This document shows, piece after piece, positions 34,417 to 46,418 of a DNA stretch of 64,000 nucleotides (within the stretch, counting starts at the first letter, position 1; each line of letters opens with the position of its first letter). The stretch lies in assembly GCA_024138025.1 (NCBI GenBank), contig JAMXBD010000056.1:868001-932000 (forward strand), in the 5' to 3' direction. The notes under the pieces were generated by a model. The model searched no databases. It saw nothing but the letters and a program-made list of their open reading frames with translations, and was not told the DNA's origin. Position numbers and translations under genes: made by a program. The DNA is from Combretum micranthum (Eukaryota; Streptophyta; Magnoliopsida; Myrtales; Combretaceae).

Positions 34417-36850
34417 TGTCATGCCTCGAATTACGATTTAGGGCATACTTAGCCTAGTCGCTTATAATACTTAAGTATTATATACAAAGCTATTTAAAAA
34501 AATATTGTTTATTATAATCATTGCTAACAAATTTTAATCTTTAAAACCATACAATTAGATTTTTAAAACAATTGAGTAAACAACGGAAGTTAAAATTTTA
34601 CTTAATTATATATATTAAAAACTACTCTTATGTGTGGAGTATTATACATGTATATATCTTAGTACCAATCTTTGGTACTTCAAATACATTATGTACATAG
34701 TTTATCAAAACAATAAGTTAGTATATTAAGTTTACAACGCTTTCAGATAAGCCTTCATTTAAATTTACAAGTTCAAAAACAACTTTAAAGTTTTAACAAA
34801 ATGTAAACACCATGTCCAAGGGTCCTAGTTGTCCAAATCGTCAAGAAACTCTTCAAAATCCATGCCATACCTCATATAATCATGAGAATCATCATCGTTA
34901 TCTTCAACACCTATAAATGATTAAATGTGAGCCAAAGCTCAGTACGATAATAACATATTCACAAGCAAGATGAACGCACATTCTTAGTCTAATGCAACAA
35001 CCAATTAATTATATTTTGATTGAAGATGTAATAAAACAACATTGGAGCATTCATACTCCGATTAACAAACCTCTAGGAACTCGAGGATCTTGAGTAGCAC
35101 CAATTGTTTAGAGGGAGTTAATATCTCTTACACTTATATCTCTTATACGAACTTCTAAAAATAATAACATCGTTTAGGGTTTACAGCCGTTACTCAACTC
35201 TACTTATCTTAATCCATAATATCACTTAGTTCGACCAGTCCCATAAATGTGAACTAAATCATATTACTTTCTTTTAAGCATAAGCAAATGCTACTCCTAT
35301 ACCATTCACTTTATCAGCTACCTGCTAAGCTACCTATAAATTATCATTACATCATGATAAAGGAGTGACCTAAGCGCCTAACTACCATGTTGACATCGTC
35401 TAGTAAGGTTATCGCTCTTCGGACCGCATTAAATGACATAAGCACAATCATTAATTAATTATTATGTCGTCTTTAAATTTTACTTGATTTGAGATGCCTA
35501 TCCTTACACTCATCATACAAGTTACTGCGTACCTGATAAAATACTTTATGCATGTTGAGGGAAATCAAAAGACAAATCAACCAAGTAGGAGGATCTGTTA
35601 CAAGGGAAATACTTCAAATAAGATCCAATTATAAACATACTTATCTATTTACATATTTAATTACTTAGTTAAATTTAAATATTATATAGTTTATCATATT
35701 TGTAATTTAAGACTCAATGTAATATTCCCACATACACATATATTAGTGGTTTATTATTATATTATATTATATTTTTTATGAATAGTGTTAAAGTATCTAT
35801 CATGGCCATGGTGCAAATCATAGCCAAGTTCATGCCCATGATGATGGTCACGATCTATATCACATATCCCATCATGTCCGTGATCAAGGGTGTTTCAAGT
35901 TATGAAAATCCCACAAAATAGATCAAATCCATTATCAAGGTCATGATCTAGTTGTGGTGTGAATTATGGCCAAGAATCAAGATCATGACCGATTTATGAA
36001 AAACATGCTGAGAAGATCACACCTTAGATTATGCTCGTGATCTATTGCATTATATATGCTATGACTTGGATCCCAGCCATGATGGAAATTAAATATTTGG
36101 CGGAGAAGATCACCATCTTCATTAAACCCATGATAAACAAGGGTGTTGACTTAATATTTTAAACTTCCAAAATTTTTATCTAACTTACTAATATTATCTC
36201 TAAAATAGAAGAAACACTCACGCATTATCACATAAGCTTTATATCAAACATCATCAAGTTCATATACATATTACACATTCATATACATACTGCATAAAGA
36301 CATACATATGTTTAACTTGTTAAACAACAAAAGTTTATCATTCATGGACTTAAGCACTATATTATTAACTTCGTTACTAAAGCTTTACATATCAATCAAC
36401 AACATCATCAACAACTATATATACTCTACTAGGGTTTCGCATGTACACTATATAACTCATCTATCTTATAAAACTTACATGATAATTTCTATTACCCTTC
36501 TCTTTTAAAATATAGAAGTTTAATCATACCTAAAATCAACCTATTTCTTAATTCTAACTTCAAACTCAGTTATGAACTCATTAAAATAAAGATTGATTTT
36601 ATGGAAGAAATAAACAGAAAAAAGAATAAAGAAAGTATGTATTACTTTACCTAGATTAAACTTGACTTGAGAATAGAAACTTCAAGAGGTTTTAGTAAAT
36701 TTTGGAAGGAGATTTGGATGAAAATTTTGAGCCCCTTTCTCTTGAAAAATGGTGCTTGCTACAAGGGTGATTTTGGGGAATTTTTCTTTGGTAAATTAAC
36801 AAGATAATTATCTCTTAAAATGAGGTATGACCAACTTTGACTTTTTGGCA
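34417..36850 (-). repeat. LTR-like relic with ATCATGACC inverted words
   Basis: It begins TGTCATGCCTCGAATTACG, the inverted form of the GGCATGACA ending common in plant gypsy LTRs. A patch at 35800-36100 carries GGTCATGATC and the inverse GATCATGACC about 45 bp apart, plus repeated CATGGCCATG, CATGATCT and GTCATGATC-type words. The right end and target duplication are not found, and the boundary at 36850 is arbitrary. Confidence 0.45.
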
Positions 36851-37568
36851 TATTATAATTATCTAATCTTAGTAAAATTATTGGCCATATATTAAAGTAT
36901 GGTTAGAAATGTTATGAGCTCTTAGGTTGTTAAAGCTTGTAATTAGACATTTAAACTTAGCTCAAGTTTGCACATCGAAAATGGGCTTCAAAATTTTATA
37001 ATTTAAGATATAAGAAGTTATATGGTCTTGAAGCTTAGTCAATATTTGATTTAGGGATTGGAATTTAGAAATCCAATTTCAAATGAAATTTTGAAAATGA
37101 AAATAATAAATATACAATTTGAAATGAATAATTAGAATATAAATCTCTAATTTCAAAATTTTCATCCATCAAGTTTATATTACTCAAGTATCTAATCATA
37201 TTATAACATTTATATAAGTCTATTTACTAGATCATTCACAAACAAATTTCTATTCTGATCATCTAATCACTACTTAGCTATTTAAGTTAGGTTATTTTAG
37301 GTATTTCAATATTATATTAAGACTTAATCAATTGAGCAATCCCTTACCTGTATAATGTATATTTAAGAAAAATAAGATATAAATAGAGACAGCCCTTCTC
37401 TCTAAGGATTCAATTAAATACAATGGCATTAAGGAAGAACTAAGTGCAATGATGCAAGAACATCTTTACCAAAGATAGAAAATTAAACAGAATTTTTAGT
37501 TGCAAACATGGCAAACTACAAACGTATTTCACTTGAAGAATTAAAGAAGGGAAAGAATTAAATATATA
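36851..37568. other. AT-rich intergenic stretch
   Basis: No gene or clear element end is recognised. Confidence 0.5.
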
Positions 37569-38471
37569 TCTATACTATTAAAGCAAAAGCATCTGCTTTG
37601 GTATCTTTAGTGTAAATATTTTTAGTGTAAATGTTTTTAATATAATGTTTTTAGCATATGAGTGTAAAATATTTTTGGTATTTCTGAAATCATGGAATTA
37701 AATAGGGTTTGAATATAATTAAATAAAAGTTGAACAAACATAGTCTTTTCCTTTTTTTTAGCATATGATATCCCTGAAATCATGAAATTAAATAGGGTTT
37801 GAATAGAATTAATAGGAGTTGAATACATATAGTCTTTACCTTTTTTAGCCTAAGCAAATATCTTTATATACCAATCTAGTAGGTGTCTTTAGTGTAAATA
37901 TTTTTATTGTAAATCTTTATTATTAAAGCAAAAGCACCAGCTTTGGTGTCTTTAATATAAATATTTTTAGTGGAAATATTTTTAATATAATATTTTTAGC
38001 ATATGGGCGTAAAATATTTTTGGTATCCTTGAAATCATGAAATTAAATAGGGTTTGAATAGAATTAAATAGGGGTTGAATAGATATAGTCTTTTCTTTTT
38101 TTAGCATATGGACGTAAAATATATTTGGTATCCCTAAAATCATAAAAATTAAATAGGGTTTAAATAAAATTAAATAAGGATTAAATAGATATAGTCTTTT
38201 CCTTTTTTAGTCTAAGCAAATATCTTTATATACCATCTAGCAGGTACTTTTAATGTAAATATTTTTAATATTGTAATTGCATGGCAGTTACCTAATATGT
38301 AGAAGCTACTTGTGAAAACTACAATTATAATTATGATTTATAATTAATTTCTTAATTTCTAAGACTAATTAAGGTTGTCCTCTTCCAACCTGTCAAAACA
38401 ATATATCTATTTAATTTATATATGTTGAGTTGTTTTATTTGTATACATATCTAGGATACTTCATCTGCTTG
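37569..38471 (+). mobile_element. non-autonomous Helitron with internally duplicated head (903 bp)
   Basis: Starts TCTATACTATTAAAGC after a host A and ends CATCTGCTTG before a host T. A second copy of the head (TCTTTATTATTAAAGC) begins at 37914, so a 345-bp segment including the 5' terminus is tandemly duplicated. Both segments end near CTTTATATACCA(A)TCTAG. Inside are several repeats of AAATAGGGTTTGAATA. The same element lies inverted at 45705-46418. Confidence 0.75.
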
Positions 38472-39159
38472 TATATATATAAAGGCAAATGTATTACTAA
38501 TGATCACATAAAAATATTTATGTTAGATTAAAATAATTTGAAGTGATTGACTAACAACATGTCCTTCTCAAAGGATCATTGTGGAAAGAAATTCTACGAT
38601 ATGTGGATATTCTAATAATTCTAAGAAAATATATATATATATATCTTTTGGTAAATCCATGGTAAATATTTGTTATGCTAATTATGGAGATTAAATAAAA
38701 ACTAGAAGGCTTTATGAACATTTTTCTCAAAATTATGTTAGTATTTATTTACCACGCATTCAAATTAAGATTATATACAAGTTCAAATAGATATATATAT
38801 ATATATATAATATTAACCTTGCCTTTTTACTCAAACTCGATCAAATTTATAATTCTAAACTTCTACTCAATCCAAATTAAAGTACTACTATTCAACAAGT
38901 TCTAACTCAACTTGTTTAAATCTATTTACAATTAATTCATATCAAAACTACATCTTTTTAATTTATAATAATATTTGTTTTGGAATTCAAGTTTTAGCTA
39001 ATATTTACACTCAATTTGAATTTGATTAAGTTTGAGAGTTAATTATCAAATCAAGCATTATAATTTCGGAGCTCAACTTAATTAATTATTCAAATAACTT
39101 AGATTTCTTATTTTTTCACATTGATTTTTTATAATCTAATGGTCACTTAATCCATAAAT
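38472..39159. other. AT-rich stretch upstream of the Dabb gene
   Basis: No gene. TA repeats at 38630-38643 and 38791-38809. Confidence 0.5.
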
Positions 39160-39382
39160 AATCGTGGGCTATTTATTCAAGACAAACTAAAATAAGGCGC
39201 CAATATAGGAAGCCTCAAAATCAGTTATCTTTTTACGACAACCGTTTTTCTCCTGAGCTACCTGTCTCTCCCTCCTTCTCTCTTTCTCTCTCTCACCAAC
39301 ACCACATTTCTTTTCTTATTTTCCCTCTTCCGTCCTAAACAACGAACTCTCCCACATCAAAAATCACCCTAAAAGTCTCACA
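39160..39382 (+). promoter_or_regulatory. promoter and 5' UTR of the Dabb-domain gene
   Basis: AAGGCGCCAATATAGG at about 39196-39211 combines an E2F-like GGCGCC with a CCAAT-like word. A long CT-rich stretch (39250-39300) follows, as in many plant 5' UTRs. The start codon at 39383 lies in a telobox-like run. The transcription start is not determined. Confidence 0.45.
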
Positions 39383-42300
39383 ATGCTCCTCCAAACCCTA
39401 ACCCTAACCTCAACCCTAGGTCCTTCTCTCACTCTTCCCCCCAATTCCTCGACATCGCTCTTTCCATCACACCGTAAGTCATATATTGTCTACTTTTGAA
39501 GAAACATTTGTAGATCGATTGAACCGTTGCTTTGAGATTGTATTGCTAATTCGGTTGCCATACACTTGCTACGAGCCTAAAGGATGAATTTTTTTAGTTA
39601 TTGCTTACAATTGCTTTTCGCAAAACGTAACTGGATGGTATAAGCGTGAAACAGGTGATTCCGGTAACATTTTCCTTCGTGATTTTGCTTTTGGTTGACT
39701 GCTTGGTTTTTTAGGGAAGCGAGTGAACAGAATCAGGTGGAATTGGAGAAAGTGCTCTAGGATGATTGTTTTGGCTTCAAGTGATTCGGATTCGGATTCG
39801 AACAGTACTAGGAAAACGAAAAGGTTTGAGTTTTTTTTTTTTTTTTTTTTTTTTTTCACATGTACCTGACTTTCGATATGTTGTGTTTTCTTTTCTTTTT
39901 TCTTATCCCTTAGATAATTTTAGATTGTTTGAGATGTAGCTTTGTATCATATATTTCTAGGGAAACTTTTGATACTGGGTGTTTTCATTGCATTGCTGCA
40001 CAGGAGGCTGATAGGCTAGTTTGTGTTTTATTAACAATTCAAATGTTGCTTGTGAATTTTTGTGTCGACTTTGCTTATTTATGTGTTTACTTTCGATTGA
40101 TATATACCTAATGGATTTGTGATGTAGCTTGATTAACATCTGGTTTAAATACTACATTCTTTGTAGTTGAGGCTTGTTGGTCAAGTTCTCTTCTAACATT
40201 GTGTGTTTTAACATGTTTGATGAAAAAAATACAGAAAAAAATCCCGGTTTTAGCTGTAAAGCATTATGTTGGTCAATATTTTAATCAATCTTTAAATTTA
40301 GGAAAAGCATTTCCTTGTTTCTCTGTATGGATTCATGTGAAGCTTGGGAAATGTATGATCGTTTCTCCACTTTTTTGGTACCTTATAGATTTGAGATAAT
40401 GTCACATTATGTACTCGAACTTTGCCATTTTTACAATTAATTATCTAAAACTTTAAATGCATCAGTTTTTCACTTACAACCTTTTTGAGGCTATGTACTT
40501 AAACTAACTCTGTATAGGCAGTTAATTGCAGAAATAGCCACCAGATTGATGGTTTTATACTTCAGGTAATTAATCGTAGAAATAGGTAAACTTCAAATAT
40601 CAAATATGACATATACCCTATTAACTGTGGGAACATAATGTTAGGACACGCCTTGTGAGCTGGATCTTAATTTTCTGTGTCTTGTAAGGTCCAAATTTGA
40701 GGAGAAAAGAGTTGGTAAGTAGATCTGTGTTATTTTAGAGAGGTCATAATCTCTTCCGTATAAGTTATGGGACTACCTATAGAGGCTGGGAATTTAAGGA
40801 AATTATGGTCTATTGTCTTAAACTCATGATTGTATTCATATTCTTGAAAAATGCCAAGAGGCTAGAATGCCTGTTCAGCCAACATTTGATATTGTCTAGT
40901 TTCTTTTTGTGGATTTGATCTCATTTTTTGTTCTGATTTTTCATGAGCTTTGGAAAAGTATTAACGATTCTCAGACATTTTTGTCTCCAAGAAATAATGT
41001 TACAAGGGAGCGCAGTCTTGACAAAGATCTTGCTGATGGAATATTTCGTTGGGATATGTGCATAATTAGTAGTAAAATTTGTCTCTGTTGTCTATCCATG
41101 GCTGTAGTATATATAATATGACCAAATCAAATTATTCTGCCTTTTGATTTGTTCTATTGCTTTATTAATCACTGTCCTGTTGTATTTTTGCTATTGCCAT
41201 AATCTGTACCTGATATTTGATCACATTATGTAACCTATGGTTTACCGCACTGGGGTCTTCTCCAATTCTATTCCAGATATCCTGAGTAATATCTATATGT
41301 TGTTGACCTTGACTAAGTTAGCTTCATGTGTTTTTCCTTCACAAGTTGCTAGCTTTTCTTAGTCTTTCTTGCCAATGGTGGTGAGGTCTTGGAGGCTATT
41401 CACAGAAATCAGAATGTTTTCTAGCTCTGTTTTCATGATGTATAACAGTTAACGCCTGATGCTCTGAGAAGCTTATTACTACAGCGGCTATTTGATCATT
41501 ATATTTGGGTGTGGATGATGTGTATCCTGATCCTTTCTTTCTAGTAAAATGATTAATGCTTTTGAATTGTATGTAAATTGTCAAGCAAACTAAAGCCAAC
41601 CTTGCTGGTACAATGCACTTGACAGGAGATATAAGAGTTACTTTAGCAGGCTGCCATCATAATATCATATTTAATTTTTCATCTGTACTTTTTACTGTGC
41701 TGTGCATGAGATTATATGATCTCTCATAGTAATAGGTGCTGAGGTTTTATTTCATTTAGGAAAGTTGTGGAGCATGTATCTTTATTCAAAGCAAAGGAGG
41801 GCATATCAGATGAGGAAGAGAACAATATGCTTGATTACCTATATACATCTCAGTATCAAATGGGTGGGATTGTTGCCATATCCCTAGGTTAGTTTCTGTT
41901 CCTCACACCGGTTGGTTTTTTAAGGTTTGCAATTGTCTTTGCCTTTAAAAAATGTGACACCTTTAATAAATGTGCATCCTTGGTTTGCCTCAATAAAGTC
42001 ATAATATGATCTACTTCACAAAATAGATTTTCCTTTTTGTTGAAGTCTTGAGCTGCTCAGCTAAGGCAGAATGTTCGATCATAGAGTCACATTTGCTCTT
42101 TTGGGATTTTTTCTTTTTTTTTTTTTTTGGTTGGTATTGCTATAGTGTAGCAGTGGGAACTGTTGGTTGATTTCTCCTCTTCAATGATTTCAATAATTTG
42201 ATTATCTATACAAAGATGTAAACAGTTCGATCACCTTGCAGGGCGAATCTCTAACCTGAACGATGAAGGGTATACACATGCAGTATACATGCGTTTCCAG

Positions 42301-43585
42301 AAGAGGGAAGATGTTTTAAGGTTCTATAAGAACCCCTTTTACCTAGGAGTTCTAAAGGAGCATGTGATGCCCTATTGCCATGTATGACCTATCATTTAAC
42401 TTCGGACAATGCGCTTTTTGGTGCTTCTACCAGCATGGCAGTTGGATTTCATTCTGGAAATGGACATAGTTTTCTTGTACTTTTGCAGGATTGCATTAAT
42501 GTTGATTATGAATCAGAAGTTGATGATGATATGCTCCCAATATTTAGAAAAGGAGAGGTTGGAAATTTCTGATCAAATGCTCTGGACATCTTTTGCATTC
42601 ATGTGCATGTGGACTAGTTCATGTTCATACATCCAAAGTGATGCTAAATTAAATCAGTCACCACTTTTTTTAATAAATTATGTTTTATCTGACCATTAAG
42701 AGACCAATTGAATTTCAAGAGCATCTAATTGTCTACAGGAGTTCAATCATGGGGAGGAATTTATACTTCTGATTGCATTTGTGGATAGCGCAATAGGTGC
42801 TCTTGCTGAAGATGCAATGGCTTCTCTTCAAAGGATAGCAGAGGAATTTCCATCCTTAATAGTCCAATTTACTCAAGGTACACAAGAAGAAAATAAAGAT
42901 GGGAATCCGTGATTTTGGTATATAATTATTACGGTCAAGGCTCATAAAATGATCATTTCAGGTTTAAACTTTCATTCAAGCAAGCAGTACTCACATGGTG
43001 TAGTAATAAGATTTCGTTCCTGTAAGCACTCTCTGGGATTATGTTGTAGATGGCAGTTCATGTTTTTCCTTGGTGCTCATTAGTTTCCATATGTTTTCAC
43101 AGTGGAAGCTTTTGAAATTTTTCAGGGGAGCTCCCAGTACAAAGATGTAAGGACTGTGCCTCTTTGTTTTCTGTTTGATATATCAGTTAAAAAGAAAAAT
43201 GTCAAAAACAGTGGCTTTAATCAATTGTTAATTTACTTTGGCCCAAAAAAAAAAAAAAATAATAAATCAATTGTTCATTTTATATCAAGGAGTTCAGGCT
43301 TTACTTCCCACGTCAGTAGCATCAACATTTCTTGTTTGGATGTCTTCTTTTACTAGACAGCTATCTCTACACATATAATTCATCATTTTATTTCTTTCTG
43401 TTGTTATATTGGCTATAAATCCATCAATATATGCTAAAGAATCTCCTAATGGATAATTTGTTGCCAAAATGCCAAACATATCTCTACATGAGGCACAGAT
43501 GTGGAGAACGAAGTTCCAGTCAATCACTCAAAAAACCACCTCCATTCATTTTTCTGTCGATCCAGTTGGTACAGAGATCATGTAG
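39383..43585 (+). CDS. stress-responsive A/B-barrel (Dabb) domain protein, probable plastid form, nine exons
   Basis: Exons 39383-39473, 39715-39823, 41760-41887, 42242-42381, 42489-42557, 42739-42877, 42962-43021, 43103-43146 and 43499-43585 join in frame with GT-AG borders to give 288 aa. Residues 1 to about 60 are rich in S, T, L and R with no acidic residue (MLLQTLTLTSTLGPSLTLPP), fitting a plastid transit peptide. The first Dabb domain starts KVVEHVSLFKAKEGISDEEE, continues THAVYMRFQKREDVLRFYKN and ends LKEHVMPYC; its KEHVMPYC motif is typical. A second, more diverged barrel follows (GEEFILLIAFVDSAIGALAE, YSHGVVIRFRSLEAFEIFQG), ending HFSVDPVGTEIM. Two tandem domains match plant proteins of the UP3 / At2g31670 kind. 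Dabb domains form dimeric ferredoxin-like barrels; the biochemical role of this branch is not established, and I infer none. Intron 2 is 1.9 kb and carries a MITE. Confidence 0.88.
40394..40624. mobile_element. Mutator-like MITE inside intron 2 of the Dabb gene
   Basis: Left end ATGTCACATTATGTACTCGA, then ACTTTGCC and ACAATTAATTA; inverted right end ATGTCATATTTGATATTTGA, then AGTTTACC and ACGATTAATTA. It belongs to the family seen at 3591, 7728 and 33315. It lies well away from both splice sites, so splicing is probably unaffected. Confidence 0.55.
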
Positions 43586-45215
43586 CTGCAGATTATTGCT
43601 TTTATGGTTGGTTCCACATTTTTAGTGCTGAAGACGAAGCTGTGGTGTTGGAGTACCAATTGGCGTATAGAACAGGCATGTGGTCCTTCCAGGGAACCAG
43701 GATGTAGGTGAGTGCTGCTGTTGCTGTTGCTATTAGATAACTCCACCTACACTCAAAATTTTGATGTTGTTCTATCATTTTATGAAGACATAAGATAAAG
43801 GATGGGGTGAACTAAATTCTTTCACATTCTTCATGTTGGATCATTTCAGTTGTTTTATGTGGGGATATTTGAGGCCTGACTTGTGCTTCATGGTCTTGCC
43901 TGCAAATTTGGAATTCCTATTTCCTTTGCTATGATTGAGTTATCAGTTAGCTTTAGATTCTGCCATTTTGATTATTTGACATATTTGCCAGACTTGTTAG
44001 GACAAACATGTGCTGCTGCTATAAAATTCTCTTCCCTATACAGTGGTGGGCTTTTATATCTTGAACTTCAGTATTCTCCATACATGTGGAGTTGGCCATT
44101 GACTAAGGCCTATCATGTGGAAATAATTAAATGGGTGTCAAATGATTATACTTGGATTTAAAATCTTGACCTCCTACTTTGATACCGTGATAAAGTCAAC
44201 TCCACACCAAATAGTTGTGAGTTTAATTTTGTAATTGACTGCAATTTTTATATTTATTACTTTTTAAAAATATGTCACCATGCAATAATTCGTTTGTTAA
44301 CAAAACAATTTCAGCTTGTTCAGTTAAGTCAAACGCATCCCTTTCAGAAAGATTTGGAAAAGGTTGTTGCATAAAGGTTGTCATGTAGATAGGGATTCTC
44401 TTTCCGTGGTTTTGGTCTCGTTCACAATATCTTGTCATGTTAAAATAAATTTGTGGAGGAAACTTTCTTGTTGAAGATGCAAAGTTATGATTGGTCTCCT
44501 CCCACTTCACACACACGCGTTTCATGACTAATGAATATGACTTTTATTTGCTGCCTACTCCGTGAATTGATATTGCCAAATGGTTAGTCAGAGACTTGTT
44601 AGAAATTCATTTGTGTTCATGTCTAATCTTTCACATTAGCTGTGAAGTCTCAATCTTGATTTTCATGCACTCAAGTCCTTCCAAACATTTCATTTGACCC
44701 CTTGTGGAGCAAGACAAAGTGGATTTCTATCATTTATACCAAAACATTACTTATTTTATTTGTCTGTTCGTCATCTTGCTATATGCAATAAAATAGCATG
44801 TTGACCAGCAGGTTGCTCTTTATTCTAGCAGTGGAGCCTGACATAACAAAGAGACAGCGTACTATTTTCCCTCTGTTATACTTTAAGCCGTCATTTTCAT
44901 GCATACTCAAGTTTCTGTATTTTTACTTAGTTTTGTGCCACTTAACTTTACCGTGCCCATTCTTCTGTCAAGCAGGAATCTTATAGACACGAGTAATCTG
45001 AACTAGTACTTTGCCAGAGTTGTGTGTAGCCCTGCTGCATTAAAGAAATCTCTCAGTTACTTGGAAACAAGTGGATGTACATGTTTATCATCTTTCTTAT
45101 CGCTCAGGTATTCTATTTTGTTTATGAATACAATATCTACTTTTCAAAACTCTACTATAGATCTATTGAAAGTGAAGCACAAAACAGAAGAATGCTCTAC
45201 AGAAACTTTAAATGA
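43586..45215. other. 3' flank of the Dabb gene
   Basis: The first few hundred bases are probably 3' UTR. The stretch is T-rich, not extreme in AT, and may hold transcribed non-coding DNA. Short open frames here show no domain. Confidence 0.4.
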
Positions 45216-45494
45216 CTATTTAACATATGGAAGGCCCTGGTCAATTGTGAAGTGGATTTGGTCCTCCTGGAACTTGCCTTTTACTGACGCCATATCTTGG
45301 GTCGATTTCTTCCGTGTCTCCTTCCCCTGGGACTTCTGCTGTATAATTTCTTGTGTAGTAGAAATGGAATTCAGTTTTTGTTGAGTTTTGAGTTCCTTCT
45401 CTTGTTTCTGAATATCACGGCAATTTGAGAGTTGAGCCACAGCTAACAAGGCCATTAAGACTAGAAAAGGCAGTCTTGTATTGTTGGTTCCCAT
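45216..45494 (-). CDS. hypothetical small secreted protein (92 aa)
   Basis: The frame starts at ATG 45494 and ends TAG at 45216. Residues 1-25 (MGTNNTRLPFLVLMALLAVA, then QLSNC) form a clear signal peptide with a hydrophobic core and a small-residue end. The mature part is hydrophilic, rich in K, Q, E and S, with only the one Cys at the cleavage region, so it is not a cysteine-rich peptide. The C-terminus is HFTIDQGLPYVK. I do not recognise a family; the layout resembles precursors of small post-translationally processed plant peptides, but none of the known peptide motifs is present. The open frame extends upstream without an ATG. A Helitron ends 210 bp upstream. No intron is needed. It may be a chance frame; the signal peptide is the main support. 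Confidence 0.4.
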   Translation of the reverse strand: MGTNNTRLPFLVLMALLAVAQLSNCRDIQKQEKELKTQQKLNSISTTQEIIQQKSQGKETRKKSTQDMASVKGKFQEDQIHFTIDQGLPYVK

Positions 45495-45689
45495 GAATTT
45501 ACAGGTGAAGAAAGCAAGGGAATTGATGAAAGAAGAAGAGGAAGATGGTTTAAGTGAGTTTATTTTCACTAATATAGCAGGTCTAAAGTCCTTTAATACG
45601 AGGTCAAGGGAACTGTGCAGCAGATATTGCCAACAAGAGCAATTTATTTAACTTTGTGAAATTACACAAACACCCATGTCTTTTCTTCT

Positions 45690-45704
45690 ATAATATATAT
45701 ATAA
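45690..45704 (-). promoter_or_regulatory. possible TATA region of the small secreted-protein gene
   Basis: A TATATATATTATAG run on the minus strand lies about 200 bp upstream of the start codon at 45494, directly next to the 3' end of a Helitron. It could be a TATA box or only the AT-rich target of that insertion. Confidence 0.25.
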
Positions 45705-46418
45705 CAAGCAAACGATGCACCCGCGATGCCTGTACAAATAAAACAATTCAATATATATAAATTAAATAAATACATTGTTTTGACACGTTGAAAGAGGACT
45801 ACCTTAATTAGTCATAGAAATTAGGAAATTTATTACAAATCATAATTACAATTGTATTTTCCACAGGTAACCTCTCCATGTTGGGTAATTGTCATGTATA
45901 AATATGGTATCAAAGGTTTAGATCGGTATATAAAGATACATGCTTAGGCTAAAAAGGGAATAGATTATGTTTATTCAATCCATATTTAATGCTATTCAAA
46001 TCTTATTTAATTTCATCATTTTAGAGATATTAAAAATATTTTTCGCCCATATGCTAAAAAAAAATATTATGTCTATTTAACCCTATTTAATTTTATTCAA
46101 ACCCTATTTAATTTCATGATTTTAAGGACACTAAAAATATTTTATGAGAAAAAAACTCTCTATTCAATCCCTATTTAATTCTATTCAAATCTTATTTAAT
46201 TTCATGATTTCAAGGATACTAAAAATATTTTATGCCCTTTTGCTAAAAAACGAAAATCTATGTCTATTCAACCCTTACTTAATTATATTCAAACTCTATT
46301 TAATTTTCATGATTTCAAAAATGTGAAAAATATTTTTTGCTCATATACTAAAAACATTATATTAAAAACATTTACACTAAAGATACAAGAGGAGATGATT
46401 TTGCTTTAATAGAATAGA
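45705..46418 (-). mobile_element. non-autonomous Helitron, inverted partner (714 bp)
   Basis: On the minus strand it starts TCTATTCTATTAAAGC (46418 downward) and ends with a GC-rich hairpin-like GCATCGCGGGTGCATCG followed by TTTGCTTG at 45705. Host bases are A and T. It contains repeats of ATTTAATTTCATGATTT (plus strand), matching the element at 37569-38471. Confidence 0.75.

Noticed and set aside
43883..44161. 92-codon plus-strand frame downstream of the Dabb gene
   Set aside because: No recognisable domain, and splicing it to the Dabb gene is not needed because exon 9 already ends with a family-like C-terminus and stop.
45022..45384. Plus-strand open frame overlapping the small secreted-protein region
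   Set aside because: No domain and hydrophobic/Cys-rich composition typical of chance frames in T-rich DNA; it overlaps the more convincing minus-strand frame with a signal peptide.
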